Shown here: one piece after another, positions 46,636-58,559 of the stretch | How positions within the stretch are numbered: the stretch's first letter is position 1 | Layout: every line of letters starts with the position of its first letter | Source of the DNA: Medicago truncatula | Taxonomy: Eukaryota > Streptophyta > Magnoliopsida > Fabales > Fabaceae | Assembly: GCF_003473485.1 (NCBI RefSeq) | Contig: NC_053048.1 | Coordinates: 29,694,755 to 29,758,754 of the forward strand | Direction: 5' to 3' | DNA: 64,000 nucleotides | Program-made: the position numbers and the translations under genes | The notes under the pieces: generated by a model | The model's database searches: none | What the model was told of the DNA's origin: nothing | The model's input: the letters and a program-made list of their open reading frames with translations, nothing else

Positions 46636-46882
46636 TTATTTGGGAATGACTTGAACATGCATATTTTTAGGTGGCTTCTCTAGATCAAAATTAGCTTATC
46701 ACCTACCTCTAACATATGTTCTCGGCAAAAGTTGAACCATTGACCGCCAAAGTATTTTTCGTAACTTTCTCTCTTTGCCGTTATCAAGCGACACTTATAC
46801 CTTTTTTGAGTTTGTATGTTGATGAGTGTGATTTTTTCCCTGTTCCTTTTAGAAATGTCCTTGATATCTCATTTGGGAAGTG
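46636..46882 (-). pseudogene. B3-domain exon with two single-base deletions
   Basis: It starts after an AG acceptor at HFPNEISRTFLKG. It continues with KCRLITAKRESYEKYFGGQWFNF in another frame and MHVQVIPK in a third, ending TAA at 46636-46638. The two frame changes, in an A-run near 46832 and a T-run near 46690, are one base each. It aligns throughout with 47268-47516. It was probably one of several B3 domains in a REM-like gene. Confidence 0.65.
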
Positions 46883-47267
46883 CTAGGTACAAAACAAATT
46901 GCAGTGTTAATTTGATGTTATATATATAAGTACATTTCTAAAACATTTACCAAAACATTATAAATATTTCCTGTAGGAAAAGAACATGTTCTATTTTGTT
47001 CAAGAGATTAGGAAAACAACATTATAATTAACATGATACTAATTTGAACCAATGAAGGAACCAACAATGTGCATATTAACGTTACATAATAGTTAGGTTT
47101 ATAAAAAAGACTTTAAGTGTCATAGACTAACCAAAAAGGGATTTTTGTCAATATTTAAATCAGACAAAATGAAAACAAATGGCATCCCAAACTTAAGATA
47201 GTATATGGTTACAATCCAAAGCGATGCGTCAAAATAGTTGAAGTTCAAATAGTTCAGCATCAAAGAT

Positions 47268-47516
47268 CTACTTTCGAACAACTCGAACATGCAAGTTCTT
47301 CGATGATTTTTCGAGATCAAAGATGAGCTTACCACCTTCTTCCATCACACGTTCTCTGCAGAAATTGAACCACTGCCCTCCCAAGTATTTTTCATAGCTT
47401 TCTCTTTCGGCGGTAATGAGGCGACACTTATATTTTCTCCGTGTCTGGTCATCAATGAGAGTGATTGTTTTGCGCTTTCCTTTTAGAATTGTTCTTGACA
47501 CCTCGTTCGGAAAATG
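47268..47516 (-). CDS. B3 DNA-binding domain exon (REM-like), partial gene
   Basis: The exon begins after TTAG at 47517-47520 and encodes 82 residues to a stop. They run HFPNEVSRTILKG, KCRLITAERESYEKYLGG, WFNFCRERVMEEGGKLIFDL and LHVRVVRK. The spacing fits the second half of a plant B3 fold (the GG-W-F...F-L pattern). B3 proteins are nuclear DNA-binding factors; the REM subgroup has arrays of B3 domains. I cannot find an upstream exon for the first B3 strands, so this may be the last exon of a gene reduced to fragments. Two broken copies follow on the same strand at about 600-bp spacing. Confidence 0.55.
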   Translation of the reverse strand, partial: HFPNEVSRTILKGKRKTITLIDDQTRRKYKCRLITAERESYEKYLGGQWFNFCRERVMEEGGKLIFDLEKSSKNLHVRVVRK

Positions 47517-48719
47517 CTAAACATGGAAATAACAACAATATTAGTCTAATGCATATTAACATGGATAAGACATATGCGAATATAGTTACATGTAATTTAT
47601 AAAATAAAGGTAGCATAACTGTTTTTAAGCTAAAGAAAATGTATCATGACTTTTAATATATCTTCCTAAAAAGGCTAGATAAATGCATTCATGTGCATTA
47701 TAGGATCCCCGTTGACCAATTAACATTGTTGAAACAAATGGAAATTAAGCATTACTCCCGCATGTGCATTTATAGCTAGCACCATTTGACATTGATGTCT
47801 TCCAACATTTAGTGCAACTCTCATAATATCATCTAAACTGGTTATGATTGAATTGAGTTACAATATAAAGGTGCAATATATATATATGGCATTTCAAATG
47901 AAAGGAGTGGTTATTATGAGAGATGAGATGACTTAATAATAACCATTAGATCTAAACTAATCATTTTACTTCATCAATAGCTATGCAGTCAATTAAAACA
48001 AAAAACACAGCTCTTCGTCTTTTCTCTGTACACGCTTCTCAATGCAACTTGTATAGAACCCTTTAGCTGACGATGTGATGCTTACTGCTTTTGTTAGAAG
48101 ATTTCTATGGCCACCTAAATCATACATACCCCAATTGAATGTTTTTTTTTTCTTTCTATTTTCCATTTTCGTGACTCGTTTCTTATCAATTGATTGAATT
48201 TTTTAAAAAGGGTTAATTTAAGTTGGATTTGAACAATAGTAGAATTAAACTATAATTTCACTCCTAACCAAATCAGCTTGTGATTATTTGTTAGTCTTCT
48301 ACGAAATTACTTTAACTAATTGAAATTTCTCTCCCAAAGCTATCATAATCTTTTTTCTTTGACAAAATCTTATTATGTTTTCTTTCTATTGAACCTCAAT
48401 TGAGGGAAAGGAAAGAAAGGAACAGAAGAACGTTGAAGAGATCCTTTATATAGAGAGAAAAATCAAGGAAGAACAATACATAGAAGAGGTAAAAGTGCAG
48501 TCACTTATGATTTATGCAATAGAGAGAGAACGACGGGATAAGTGAAATGGAGAAAGCCAATTTACTCTTAACACTCCTCTCATTTGATATGTCATATATA
48601 TATATAAGTATAATTTTTTTAGGCATCTATACCTTTTTTGAAGAAAAGATATCTACAATTTTACTTTTAATTAAAATAAAAAAATTTACAAAAAATAATC
48701 ATACGCATTATGCAACGCC
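47517..48719. other. Intergenic upstream of the B3 exon
   Basis: AT-rich, with no exon that I can support. If the B3 gene were functional, its 5' exons and promoter would have to lie here. Confidence 0.35.
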
Positions 48720-50221
48720 AAAAAAAATTATACGCATTAGCGTAACAAAAAAACAGACACACATAAAATATTTTTATTTGAAGAAGTTAAATTAGTCCAC
48801 TCAAATTAGCACTAAAGAGAATCAAACTTGAGACCTCAAGGAGGAGCACACTCCCAAGTCCCAAGTCAATACCACCAGGCCAACCCAAGTGGGTTGACAC
48901 ACATAAAGTATTACTCTAAACGCTAATGTGTGTGTGTGTGTTAGCGAGGTTGAAGAAAGAAAATAAAAATATTTAGTATCATTATATGACAGCGTAAATA
49001 AAAATATTTGTGAGGTTGTGATGATGAAACGATATTGAAATTAAATATATAAGTGATAAAAAGATAATAAAATTCCTTTGAAAAAAGGTAATAAAATTAA
49101 ATGGAACCTCCTTAAAAAAATTAAATGACACGGTTCAAATAAAAATTAAATGGAAGATAAAAACATATTGAAATATAATATTAAAAAAATAAAAGAAAAG
49201 GTTCCCACCGTGAATTGAAGAGAGATGTTTGTGAAATAAATTATCGAGAAGTAGTTTTTTGAAGTAGCATTCAACAACTTCTGGTCAAAGTTCATTTCAT
49301 TCAATTTTATGCATTAAAAAAAGGTACCCTTTTTGGTAAGTACTTAATTGATATTGTATTTGACCTAACCTCTCCTTAAAAATGTAGAAAAGTTAAAAAA
49401 AAAAACCCGGGTCAAACGATACCTTAATCTACCACAACGGCAGTGTAGAAACAACTGAATTTGGGAGAAAAATTGAAAAATAGTTAAAAATAAAAAAATT
49501 AGAAAATAGGTAGAAGTTTTTAAAAATATAAAAATTGGAAGAGAAAAATTGGAAAATAGTTAAAAATTAAAAAATTGGAAAATAGTTAAAAGTTTTTAAA
49601 AATATAAAAATTTAAAAATAGTTAAAAAAAATCGGTGAGGTAGCACTCAACCAAGCAACACTAAAAAAAATTATATGCATTAGCGTAACAAAAAAAGAGA
49701 CAGCCGAACATAAAATATTACTCTAATTGTTTATGTGTGTGTGTGTGTATATTCGTGAGGTTGAAGAAAGAAAATAAAAATATTTGGTATCATTAAATGA
49801 CAACGTGAATAAAAATATTTGTGAGGTTGTGATAATTAAACAATATTGAAATTAAATACAAAAGTGATAAAAAGATGATAAAATTGCTTTGAAAAAAAAG
49901 ATAATAAAATTAAATGTAACCTCCTTAAAAAAATAAATAATAAAGTTAAATGAAAGGAAAAAAATATTGAAATATAATAATAAAAAATAAAAGAAAAGGT
50001 TCCTAGCGTGAATTGGTGTTTGTGAAATAAATTGTCGAGAAGTAGTTTTTTAAAGTAACATTCAACAACTTTTGGTCAAAGTTCATTCCATTCAATTTTA
50101 TGCATAAAGTATTTTTTTTTAGTAAGTACTTAATTGATATTGTGTTTGGCCTGAAGTTAGAAAAAAGCCGGGTCAAACGATACCTTAATCTCCCACAACG
50201 GCAATGTAGAAGCAACTCAAT
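48720..50221. repeat. Tandem duplication of a noncoding block
   Basis: The block 48720-49460 is repeated at 49664-50221, with a spacing of about 945 bp at the start. Shared landmarks are GCATTAGCGTAACAAAAA, a (GT)n run, GAGGTTGAAGAAAG and GGGTCAAACGATACCTTAATC. The second copy is shorter by internal deletions. Between them, 49465-49640 is a minisatellite built from 'gaaaaattggaaaatagttaa' and 'aagtttttaaaaatataaaa' units. No coding capacity. Confidence 0.8.
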
Positions 50222-51261
50222 TTATGATTATTTTTATTCTTATAAAATAAATATAAAATAAAAAAATATATAAAATAAAACAATAAAAATATATAGCAAA
50301 CACAATAATGAGGTGGCACTCAACCACCCTCAATAATTAGTAGATTACCAAAACACCCTTCAGAAGGGCAAAATGGTAAAATTAATAGGATTAATATTTA
50401 ATATATAGTAATAAAATAAATAGATTGTGTTGAAGATAAATCAAAGTCTTCTACCACATGACTAACACCAATGGTTTGTGAAGCTGTACTTCTTGCTAAT
50501 GATATTTGTATGTCCATGCTTTTACCATAGCATGCCTCAAACAGCTCATACTCACGTTGGAATAAGTCGAAAATAGTAGAGTATAAAGCTCGGACACCTT
50601 TTGTAAAATATATTCAGAATACGAGTTCTTCAGTCTAGGAATTTTACAGCGTGCTTTGAATTCACATTTCAAATCTTTGTACCTCTTTCTTCATGATCTA
50701 CTGAAGATGGCCGATTTAAGGTCAATTTTGATCTGAAATCAGCCCTTCAAATTGTTTTTCTTTCTCTTTCAGTTAAATAAATAATTTATATATATTTTTA
50801 ATATTTTTTGTTTGATTTTGTGATTTCTCCATCTTAACACGACATTGTTTGTTTTGATTTTCCATCTTTGTGCGTTGTGTTTTTATTTTCTCGTCCTAGT
50901 GTGATGTTTATTTGATTCAAGTTAAATGATTTTTTTGATCAATTACAGATCCATTTAATGACCCGAATATTCTAGAGACTTGAGTATAGTTATATTTGTT
51001 TACGTATGTATTTGCCATTTTATGTTATTAACATTGATGTTGTGAATTTGTTTCGAAATTCATCATTTTTAGTATATTTGTTGACGTATGTATTTGCCAT
51101 TTTATGTTATTAACATTGATGTTGTGAATTTGTTTCGAAATTCATCATTTTTAGTTTTAGCTCCTTTGAATTTATATTGTATCAATGTAATCTAAATTTT
51201 TGAATAAATGAATATCTTTATTTTATAAAAAATAAAATAATATTTGAGATTTAGAAAAACA
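50222..51261. other. Intergenic with an 82-bp tandem repeat
   Basis: ACGTATGTATTTGCC...TTCATCATTTTTAG occurs twice in a row (about 50991-51072 and 51073-51155) with almost no differences. The rest is AT-rich with no gene. A short (AT)n run follows the SINE target duplication at 51262. Confidence 0.6.
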
Positions 51262-51412
51262 TATATATATATATATATATTTTTTTGTCTAGTAGCTTAA
51301 TGGCTAGAGCTCACACAATTAATTGTGGAAAAATGGGGTGTCCGGGGTTCGAACTCCGGCCCCTGCATAAATTATGCAATGTCCCTACCAACTTAGCTAA
51401 GCTCACGGGGAC
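51262..51412 (-). mobile_element. tRNA-derived SINE
   Basis: On the minus strand it begins GTCCCCGTGAGC at 51412. It has a Pol III A box (TTAGCTAAGTTGG) and B box (GGAGTTCGAACCCC) and ends in an AT-rich tail. The 9-bp sequence AGAAAAACA flanks both sides (51253-51261 and 51413-51421). The tRNA-like 5' end and long target duplication identify a SINE of the type widespread in legumes. No coding capacity. Confidence 0.85.
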
Positions 51413-51449
51413 AGAAAAACAGATTTATAAATGACCTTTTTTAGTTTTT

Positions 51450-52877
51450 GGGTTAATACCCCTTTTGGTCCTTGTAATATGAGCGAATTTCGATTTTAGT
51501 CTCTATAAAATAAAAAGTTTAGATTATGTCTTGTAATTTCAGATTTTTTTCACTTTAGGTCTCTCACTTAAATCAGTCAGCAGAATCTGCTAACGTGTTC
51601 AGCTGACTGTGTAATTATTTTATTTTTATTATTATTTTTTTAAATGGAATCAGATGTCACTTGGATTTTTCTTTTAAACTATTTATTTTAAAGATTAAAA
51701 TATGAAAATAACACAAACAATAAATTAAAAACAAAACAAATAAAAGAAAATTATTTTTCTTCTTCTTCAACTAATATTATTGTACTTTTATTCATCTTCT
51801 TCCTTTCTCTTTTTCCTCATCTTCACCATATTCATAAACATTCATCAAATTAACCCATAAATGAAAAAAAGAAAGAAAAAAACAGATTGAAAAACATTCT
51901 AACAAAATCCAATCCAGAATCATCAACACCAACTCATTTCCAACCACCTCCATCTCTCTCTCACACAGTATCAGTTATCCTCTCTCCTCATCCTCGCCAT
52001 CAATTTCAATTCATCATTCAAACCTTCCTTCAACAATTCACCAACTCACGCTCGTTCACCAACTCATCCACCATCTCTATAACAAATTCCCCAAGCTCAT
52101 CTAGGTTGAAAAAATTGCAACAGAATAAAAAAAAATAAAAAAAAAGGACAGGTAAACTGAAAGAGAGACAATGAAGCATCAACACACCAAACAATCAGAG
52201 GCCAAAATACAATTGAAGAGAAAAACCCACCCAACAACAACAAAAAAACACCATAGATCTGCACCATACAACCATCAACTTCATAAATTCACCAGAGATC
52301 TAGAAATTTGAGGCTATATTCAACACAAATTCACAAAATATTTTAGAAGGCTATATTTTCAAATCAAAACAACATCAAATTCAAGGCAAAATAAAAGGTT
52401 ATATTTCGAATTTAGAAGGGAAGAAACTTAGGGTTTTAGAATCAGGGGATTTCGATATTAAATGGTGAGTATGATGGTGTGAGAATTTCGATATTGAATG
52501 GTGACTGATTAGGGAGGTTATGGTGGTGGTGGTGATAGACTGATGAGGGGGAGGCGGCGATTGTGGAGGGAGATGGGGAAGAGGAACATAGACGTGAGAT
52601 GAGAAGAATGTTTTTTTTTTGAAGAATGTTGAAATTTTTTATTTTTGTGTTTTAATTTGTTTTTTTAATTTATGTTTTTTAATTTTAATTAATGAAAATA
52701 ATTATAAAATCCATATAGATTAAAAAATATTAAAATTACACAATCAGCAGGACCCGTCAGCAGATTCTGCTGACAAGTTTAAGTGAGAGACTCAAAGTGG
52801 AATAATCTGAAATTACAAGGACATAATCTAAACCTTTTTTTATAGGAACTAAAATTGAAATTCGCTCATATTACAGC
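51450..52877. mobile_element. Long-TIR non-autonomous DNA element, copy B
   Basis: The left end reads GGGTTAATACCCCTTTTGG, followed by the CAGCTGACTGTGTAATTA block. The right side carries the inverted blocks (ACACAATCAGCAG, CATAATCTAAACC, ATTCGCTCATATTACAG) but stops before the outermost 20 or so bases. The interior is A/C-rich and has no transposase. It is the same family as 11425-12543. Confidence 0.65.
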
Positions 52878-53424
52878 CTTATTTTTTTTTTTTTGAGGGA
52901 AGAAATCTAAATGACCTTGTGTCTCTTGAAGAGATGAAAAGGTATAAGCGCCTACCACCAAACCATCGCAGCAATAATTTGTACAAAATATTTTTATTTT
53001 ATTACCTATTGTTGGGAACTATTTTATTACCTTTATTACCCCCAATGAGTATGAGATTATTTTTAATTTTTTATTACACGATATAAGATTATTTTTTTTG
53101 AGAGATTACACGTTATAAGGTTATTCTCTTGCTACGTTTATTTTTTTAGGGATATTCTCTTGCTACGTTGTTCTTTGTCTTTTTCAGCAAATAAATTAAT
53201 AGGCAATTGCAAATGAAACTATTTTAATTTTAGTTGCATGAGCTAAAGTTAAAAAGGCACAATTAATAGATCCATAACAATTTAGACAAATGGACTTTAA
53301 ACGAATCTTTCATATGCATTTGACTAGTTAGAGCCTTGAGGGAACTTTTTTTTCTTTTTTATATATAGAAGTACTAAACCTTTTCACATTTCAGAGCTAA
53401 CAACAATAAGCAAGCATTGCAAAG
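52878..53424 (+). promoter_or_regulatory. Upstream region of the dioxygenase gene
   Basis: A TATA box (ATATATAGA) lies at about 53361-53368, 57 bp before the start codon and preceded by a pyrimidine tract. The region beyond is AT-rich with no recognised element. Confidence 0.55.
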
Positions 53425-55135
53425 ATGAGTCTCAATGGAGGTGATGTGGTAGTAAGTACTCAGATGGAGGAAGCACCCACTTTTGCTCCTTGCTTACCTG
53501 TACCTAATATTCAAGAAACTGTGAGGAAGAATCCTTTGAAGGTTCCTGAAAGATATGTTCGGAGTGAAGAAGAAATTGAAAAAGTTCTTTATATGCCTCA
53601 CTTTTCATCTCAGGTCCCAGTCATTGATTTTGGACTACTCTCACATGGGAACAAGAATGAGCTATTGAAATTGGACATAGCATGCAAGGAGTGGGGTTTC
53701 TTTCAGGTAAATATGTCTTCACCTCAGTGTGTTTTTATGTCATTTTCTCACTTACATTGTGTACGGATATTACTAAATTGTATTCGAAGTATAGTTGTGT
53801 CCAATTTTAACATTTAATTTCCCAGATAAAATTAGTAGTATTATTTTGAAAATAATAAGTGTTTAATAATTTGAAAATGAACATAAAAATATAGTACAGT
53901 TTACAGAGAAACATGGTACTAATAAAACATTCACTAAAAAAAATAATATGCTCAACAAGTTCACAGAAATGCATTGATATCTTTGCAATGCAATAACTTT
54001 TTCAGATAGTGAACCATGGCATGGAAATAGACCTGATGCAGAGATTGAAGGATGTAGTAGCAGAGTTTTTTGATTTATCAATAGAAGAGAAGGACAAGTA
54101 TGCAATGCCGCCAGATGATATACAAGGATATGGGCATACTTCTGTTGTTTCCGAGAAACAGATACTTGACTGGTGTGATCAACTGATTTTACTCGTTTAC
54201 CCCACTCGGTTCAGGAAGCCTCAATTTTGGCCTGAAACCCCTGAGAAATTGAAGTAGGTATTGTTAGAGTATATGAAAGTATCTTGATATATAATGTTTT
54301 AGTATCTTAGTTTATCTAGTAGAATTAATTACTTTCTTACTTTCAAGTATTTGTTGATGGACTTCATCTATTAACACAGAGATACAATCGAGGCATATTC
54401 AAGCGAAATTAAACGAGTTGGTGAGGAACTTATCAATTCTCTGTCATTAATTTTCGGGTTGGAAGAACACGTTCTTCTTGGACTACATAAAGAAGTACTT
54501 CAAGGTTTACGTGTGAACTATTATCCTCCTTGTAACACACCAGAGCAAGTAATTGGGTTGACTCCACACTCTGATGCAAGCACAGTTACAATAGTTATGC
54601 AAGACGATGATGTAACTGGGTTAGAAGTTCGATACAAAGGAAATTGGGTACCAATTAATCCAATACCAAATGCTTTAGTGGTCAATCTTGGAGATGTAAT
54701 AGAGGTATACTTACTGATTTCTTTAGTGAATACAAAATATAATACTTGAACTAGAGAAAAACTAAATGCTTTTAGCTTCGTCAAAAAAAATAAATTACAG
54801 TTACTAAATATGCCATAAGATAAAGTCACTTAAGTAGGAACTATTTTCAGTATTTTTTCAATTTGCAATCATTACAGGTACTGAGTAATGGAAAATACAA
54901 GAGTGTGGAGCATAGAGCTATGACAAATAAGAACAAGAGAAGGACTTCTTTTGTATCATTTTTGTTCCCCCGGGATGATGCTGAACTTGGGCCCTTTGAT
55001 CATATGATAGATGATCAAAATCCCAAGATGTACAAGGAAATCACTTATGGAGAGTATTTGAGGCACACCTTGAATAGGAAATTGGAAGGAAAAACACAGA
55101 CCGATGCGACGAAGATAAAGGAATGTGGGATTTAA
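53425..55135 (+). CDS. 2-oxoglutarate/Fe(II)-dependent dioxygenase, SRG1-like
   Basis: Four exons: 53425-53706, 54006-54253, 54380-54704 and 54878-55135. The junctions are GT-AG and the product is 370 residues. The N-terminal DIOX_N domain (VPVIDF, ACKEWGFFQIVNHG) is followed by the double-stranded beta-helix. The iron ligands are the HSD of TPHSDAST (His240, Asp242) and His297 in VEHRAM; the 2-oxoglutarate-binding R-x-S is Arg307-Thr-Ser309. The YYPPC motif lies near residue 224. These cytosolic enzymes hydroxylate or demethylate specialised metabolites. The sequence resembles the SRG1/codeine-demethylase-like branch, but the substrate cannot be read from it. All catalytic residues are present and no break is seen. 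A likely poly(A) signal (AATAAAATAAA) lies at about 55259. Confidence 0.93.
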
Positions 55136-55471
55136 AAACATATGAAAATAGAAGTGTTCCATCATGTTACTCTTTTATGTTGTCAATTGTGTCTATATTT
55201 TTTTTTATCCTTTTGTGTTAATCCCCCAGTTCTGCGAAGAAGGGTCCTAGTAATCCGGAATAAAATAAAGTGTTCCATCATGTTTCTATTTCATGTTGAC
55301 AATTGTGCTTGTAAAATTCTTAAATGAATGAAGTTATGCCTGTTTACTTGGTTGGTAGTATCCTTGACACTGAAATATTTCATTCTCAAACAACTATAGT
55401 AAACTTTGCAATTATTAATTCCACAATGCGCTGGGATCCATTTCTTATGGTTTTCTTAATTCTTCTAGTTC
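55136..55471 (+). other. 3' flank of the dioxygenase gene
   Basis: This is probably 3' UTR up to about 55330. 'agtgttccatcatg' occurs twice (about 55152 and 55270), a short imperfect direct repeat. No other feature is seen. Confidence 0.4.
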
Positions 55472-55749
55472 AATGCCAGCATATCTTTTTTTTTTTTTTT
55501 TAAAAATAAGAACCACTTTTTTTTTTTTTTTTTAGCTAATAGAAATATATAAAAGAAAGGAAACAGGAACAAAAAGAGAAGAGGGACATAGACCAAAACT
55601 TTTGCAAGCTAAAAAGGTAAGCAAAAAATTGGGGGCAAAACACCACATCCAACAAAGAGTGGAAACGAAAAGATAAAAAAAAAACAGGGAAACCAAAAGG
55701 AAAAGAAAAAGAGCAAGAAAAGAAACAAACTCAAAGCAAGTTCATGAGT

Positions 55750-57272
55750 TAATCAGGTAACCTACCCTTAGAGCGGGTGTTATGAACCTGCAAACCCTTC
55801 TTCAAATTCTTTTTGGTGGTTTTAGACACCACTTTGGTAAAGGGCTCCTCTGTAGCAGTAAAGTGGTTCTTCAAATAATACTTCATCAAAATCTCCATGT
55901 CATGAGCGACAATAGGATTTAAATTATCATCAGCAACAACATTCGATTTTTTCAATGCATCATTCCATGAACCAACCAAACGCATATCAGGACAATCCTC
56001 TCCCTGAGGTTCACAATTAGCTGAATTAGAAGAACCAGATCCAAAGACATCATAAATGGCCTTTTTAGAGCACTATTCCGTAGAAACACTCAAATTATCA
56101 TTACTTTGAGCACATATGTCTTCTTGAGGCATGGTATCAATACCAACAACCTCTCCATCAACGGTGGTTTTCAAAACATTCACATATTTCAAATGATGAT
56201 TATTGTCGACACATGTTTCAATTGTTGGAACAAAATGTGTTTAACATTACCCTTTGAGAGTTTTGATAATAACAAGGTGTTAAAAATTGTCAATTGGATA
56301 TGCTAATATTTGTTCAAGTGTACAGGACCATAGACAAAAATTTGACATCATAAAAAGGTTCTGGAAGAACAATAGAGAGCAAAAGAATCAACAAAAAGGA
56401 AGCAAGTTCGTCAGAAGGTGAAAATCACCAGAAGTTGTAGTTCATCAGGAGATGCAAGACTTAAAGCTTCAAAGGCTATTCATGGATTTAATCTTGTCTA
56501 AGCATTGTAGAAGACTGGAAAAGTGGAGCAACGGCTAGTTTGAAAGGATTTGAAGGCATTGGATGCTTGTTCTTCAAAGAGCGTTGACAAAGTACAATTG
56601 TACGAAGTGTACAACCACTATCTCCACTACTCTGTTTTTTGTCTCTGCTACAAGACAAGAAAAACAGCTATGCCTGCAAAGATGTTCCTTCACAATGGGA
56701 ATGCATTTGAAATTGATCCTTCATAGGACAATAACCATATCAGGCAAAAGATCATTGCTGATTGATCAAAGTTTCAAACGACTCTATTTTGATGTGCTGG
56801 CAATTCACAACGTCTCTTTCACACCTCTATATAAAGGTGTGAAGACTTAGAGTTTTGTACAGAACAATACCAAGAATTACAAGTGCCAAAACTCTGCTGA
56901 AATTGTTCTGCATTCAAAAGTTCAATTAGAATTTCTTATCAAAGTTCATATCTTAGAAATTCTAGAGTCTTAAGAGTCTGTATCTGATTTGTATTGTGAA
57001 CACCACTGATTGTATATCAAGTGTTCAACCTCAATCATTTTTCTTGTAATTCTGTTTGAATTAAGAAGTCTCTTGCAGTTAGCATTAGAAGTATCTTCAT
57101 TGCGTTAAGGAGCATAGGAAGTCTCTTGCAGTTGTGCTTGAGCAATTTGAAGTTTCTTGCTAGTTTTAGCAGTGAGCAATTGTAATCAGATATTACATAG
57201 TAAACTCTCCTTGGAAGTGCAAGGGGGACAGGACTGACTTTCGGTTTGTGGAAGGAACCTGTATAATTGCTT

Positions 57273-57323
<51 letters not shown>

Positions 57324-58460
57324 TTTATCCGCTGCATCTAGTTCTGAACATCACTTTAGAAGTGGAACACTATCTGCTTCTGATCAGTGTTTTTCAGCTT
57401 AGGAGAAAAAGAAGAAAAATCTAACACAATTCTACCCCCCCTTCTTGTGTTTTTTCTCACCTTCATCAATGACATTATTTGTCACACAATCAGTTGGTTC
57501 CTTTCCCAAATCATCCTTCTGAACAAGAACATGTTTTTTTCCCAAGCACTTATGCTTCTCATGAGTGATCACTTTCTCTTGGTTTACTTTAACAAGTTTA
57601 CAATTAGAAAAACTATGTCCAATGTTACGGCAATGCGAACAAAAAATTGGTAGATTTTCATATTCAACGTTAATAAGAAAAGCATAACCTTCTCTTTCAA
57701 CCCACAATTTATGTCTTATTTTAGCAGATAAATCAATGTCAACTAAAACTCTAGCAAAATGACCAAAAGATCTCTCTAGAGGACACTTATTTGTTGCAGC
57801 ATCCAAACACATAGGTGTTCCGAGACAACTAGCAATTGCAGAGAGAATATTAGGAATCCAATATTCTTGAGGCAATTCCAGAAAACGAACCCATCATTGC
57901 ACTGTTGTTTGTTTGTGATTGTTCAAATTAAAGTCGAGAGCCCAAGCAAAAAGTTTGAGAAAACCAGGCTTTAGGCTCCAAGCACTACACGAACATGTTT
58001 AACATCCTCAACAGAAGAAAAAACAAATTCATAGAAACCTCGTCCTAAAGAAACAATTCCCCATTTACTCAAAGGCTTCCAGAGAGTATTCAACTTAGCA
58101 CGCAAGTCTTGATGTTTTAGAGGAGGGTCTCCTTTAGATAAAATCAGTCTTCCATGAAGGTGATTTCGGTGCGATTCAACATTAAACTTGTACTCGTCCT
58201 AAGGAATTTTGATACGAATATCATCTCCTTTCAAACTAAACATCGGAAATTGACACTGAGGGATAACGCACAAATTACTCAACACTTGAGAAAAGATTTT
58301 GGACATGAACCCTTTACGATAGGAACCACAACTTCTCTGTAAGAAGCAACTTTATCCAAGGCTGACACCAGCTTTTCGACAACCTGTTCAGTAGAAGGCC
58401 TGTCTGAAATCACAACATTTAAGTTGGGATCTCCAAACTGAGGCACATTTAAAAACAAGA
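55750..58460 (-). pseudogene. LINE ORF1 (DUF4283 and CCHC zinc knuckle), broken
   Basis: On the minus strand the protein runs from about 58460. It has a DUF4283-like region (GDDIRIKIP, WGIVSLGRGFYEFVF), then LPQEYWIPNILSAIASCLG, then the zinc knuckle CSHCRNIGHSFSNC near 57620-57660. The tail continues on the other side of the solo LTR (56222-55750). A frame change near 58300, stops near 58200 and 57893 and the LTR itself inactivate it. Such ORF1 proteins bind LINE RNA. Confidence 0.8.
56223..57465 (+). mobile_element. Solo LTR of a Sirevirus-type element
   Basis: It starts TGTTGGAACAAAATG and ends TCTCACCTTCA, and is flanked by TCAAT on both sides (56218-56222 and 57466-57470). It is similar to the LTRs at 18581 and 29167 over its length but clearly diverged, so it is an older or sister family. 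A TATA box (TATATAAA) lies at about 56830. A (TC)n microsatellite of about 40 bp lies at 57274-57314. The 3' end has the same ACACAA...C7...TTGTGT hairpin. Confidence 0.9.
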
Positions 58461-58559
58461 GGCGACTGGAAACCCTCTGCTACAGGTAGCGATGGACAAC
58501 CCCTAGCTCGGGTTACTGTTCATCTGGCAAAACCGAAGCGGCTTCCATGCCAACATATC

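Larger units (their letters stand above)
55486..58546 (-). mobile_element. ORF1-only LINE with target duplication, interrupted by a solo LTR
   Basis: The near-identical 13-mers ATGCCAGCATATC (55473-55485) and ATGCCAACATATC (58547-58559) flank the unit. The T-tracts at 55486-55535 are the poly(A) tail on the minus strand. Inside, ORF1 is followed directly by a 3' untranslated-like region and the tail. The endonuclease/reverse-transcriptase ORF2 is missing. Without the nested LTR the element is about 1.8 kb. This arrangement fits an internally deleted, non-autonomous L1-type element. Confidence 0.65.

Noticed and set aside
49465..49640. Possible CRISPR-like array from regular repeats
   Set aside because: The units are imperfect, contiguous and A/T only, with no unique spacers. 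It is a minisatellite, and the genome is eukaryotic.
51887..52138. 83-codon S/T/P-rich frame
   Set aside because: It lies within the long-TIR element in A/C-rich simple sequence, with no homologous frame in copy A.
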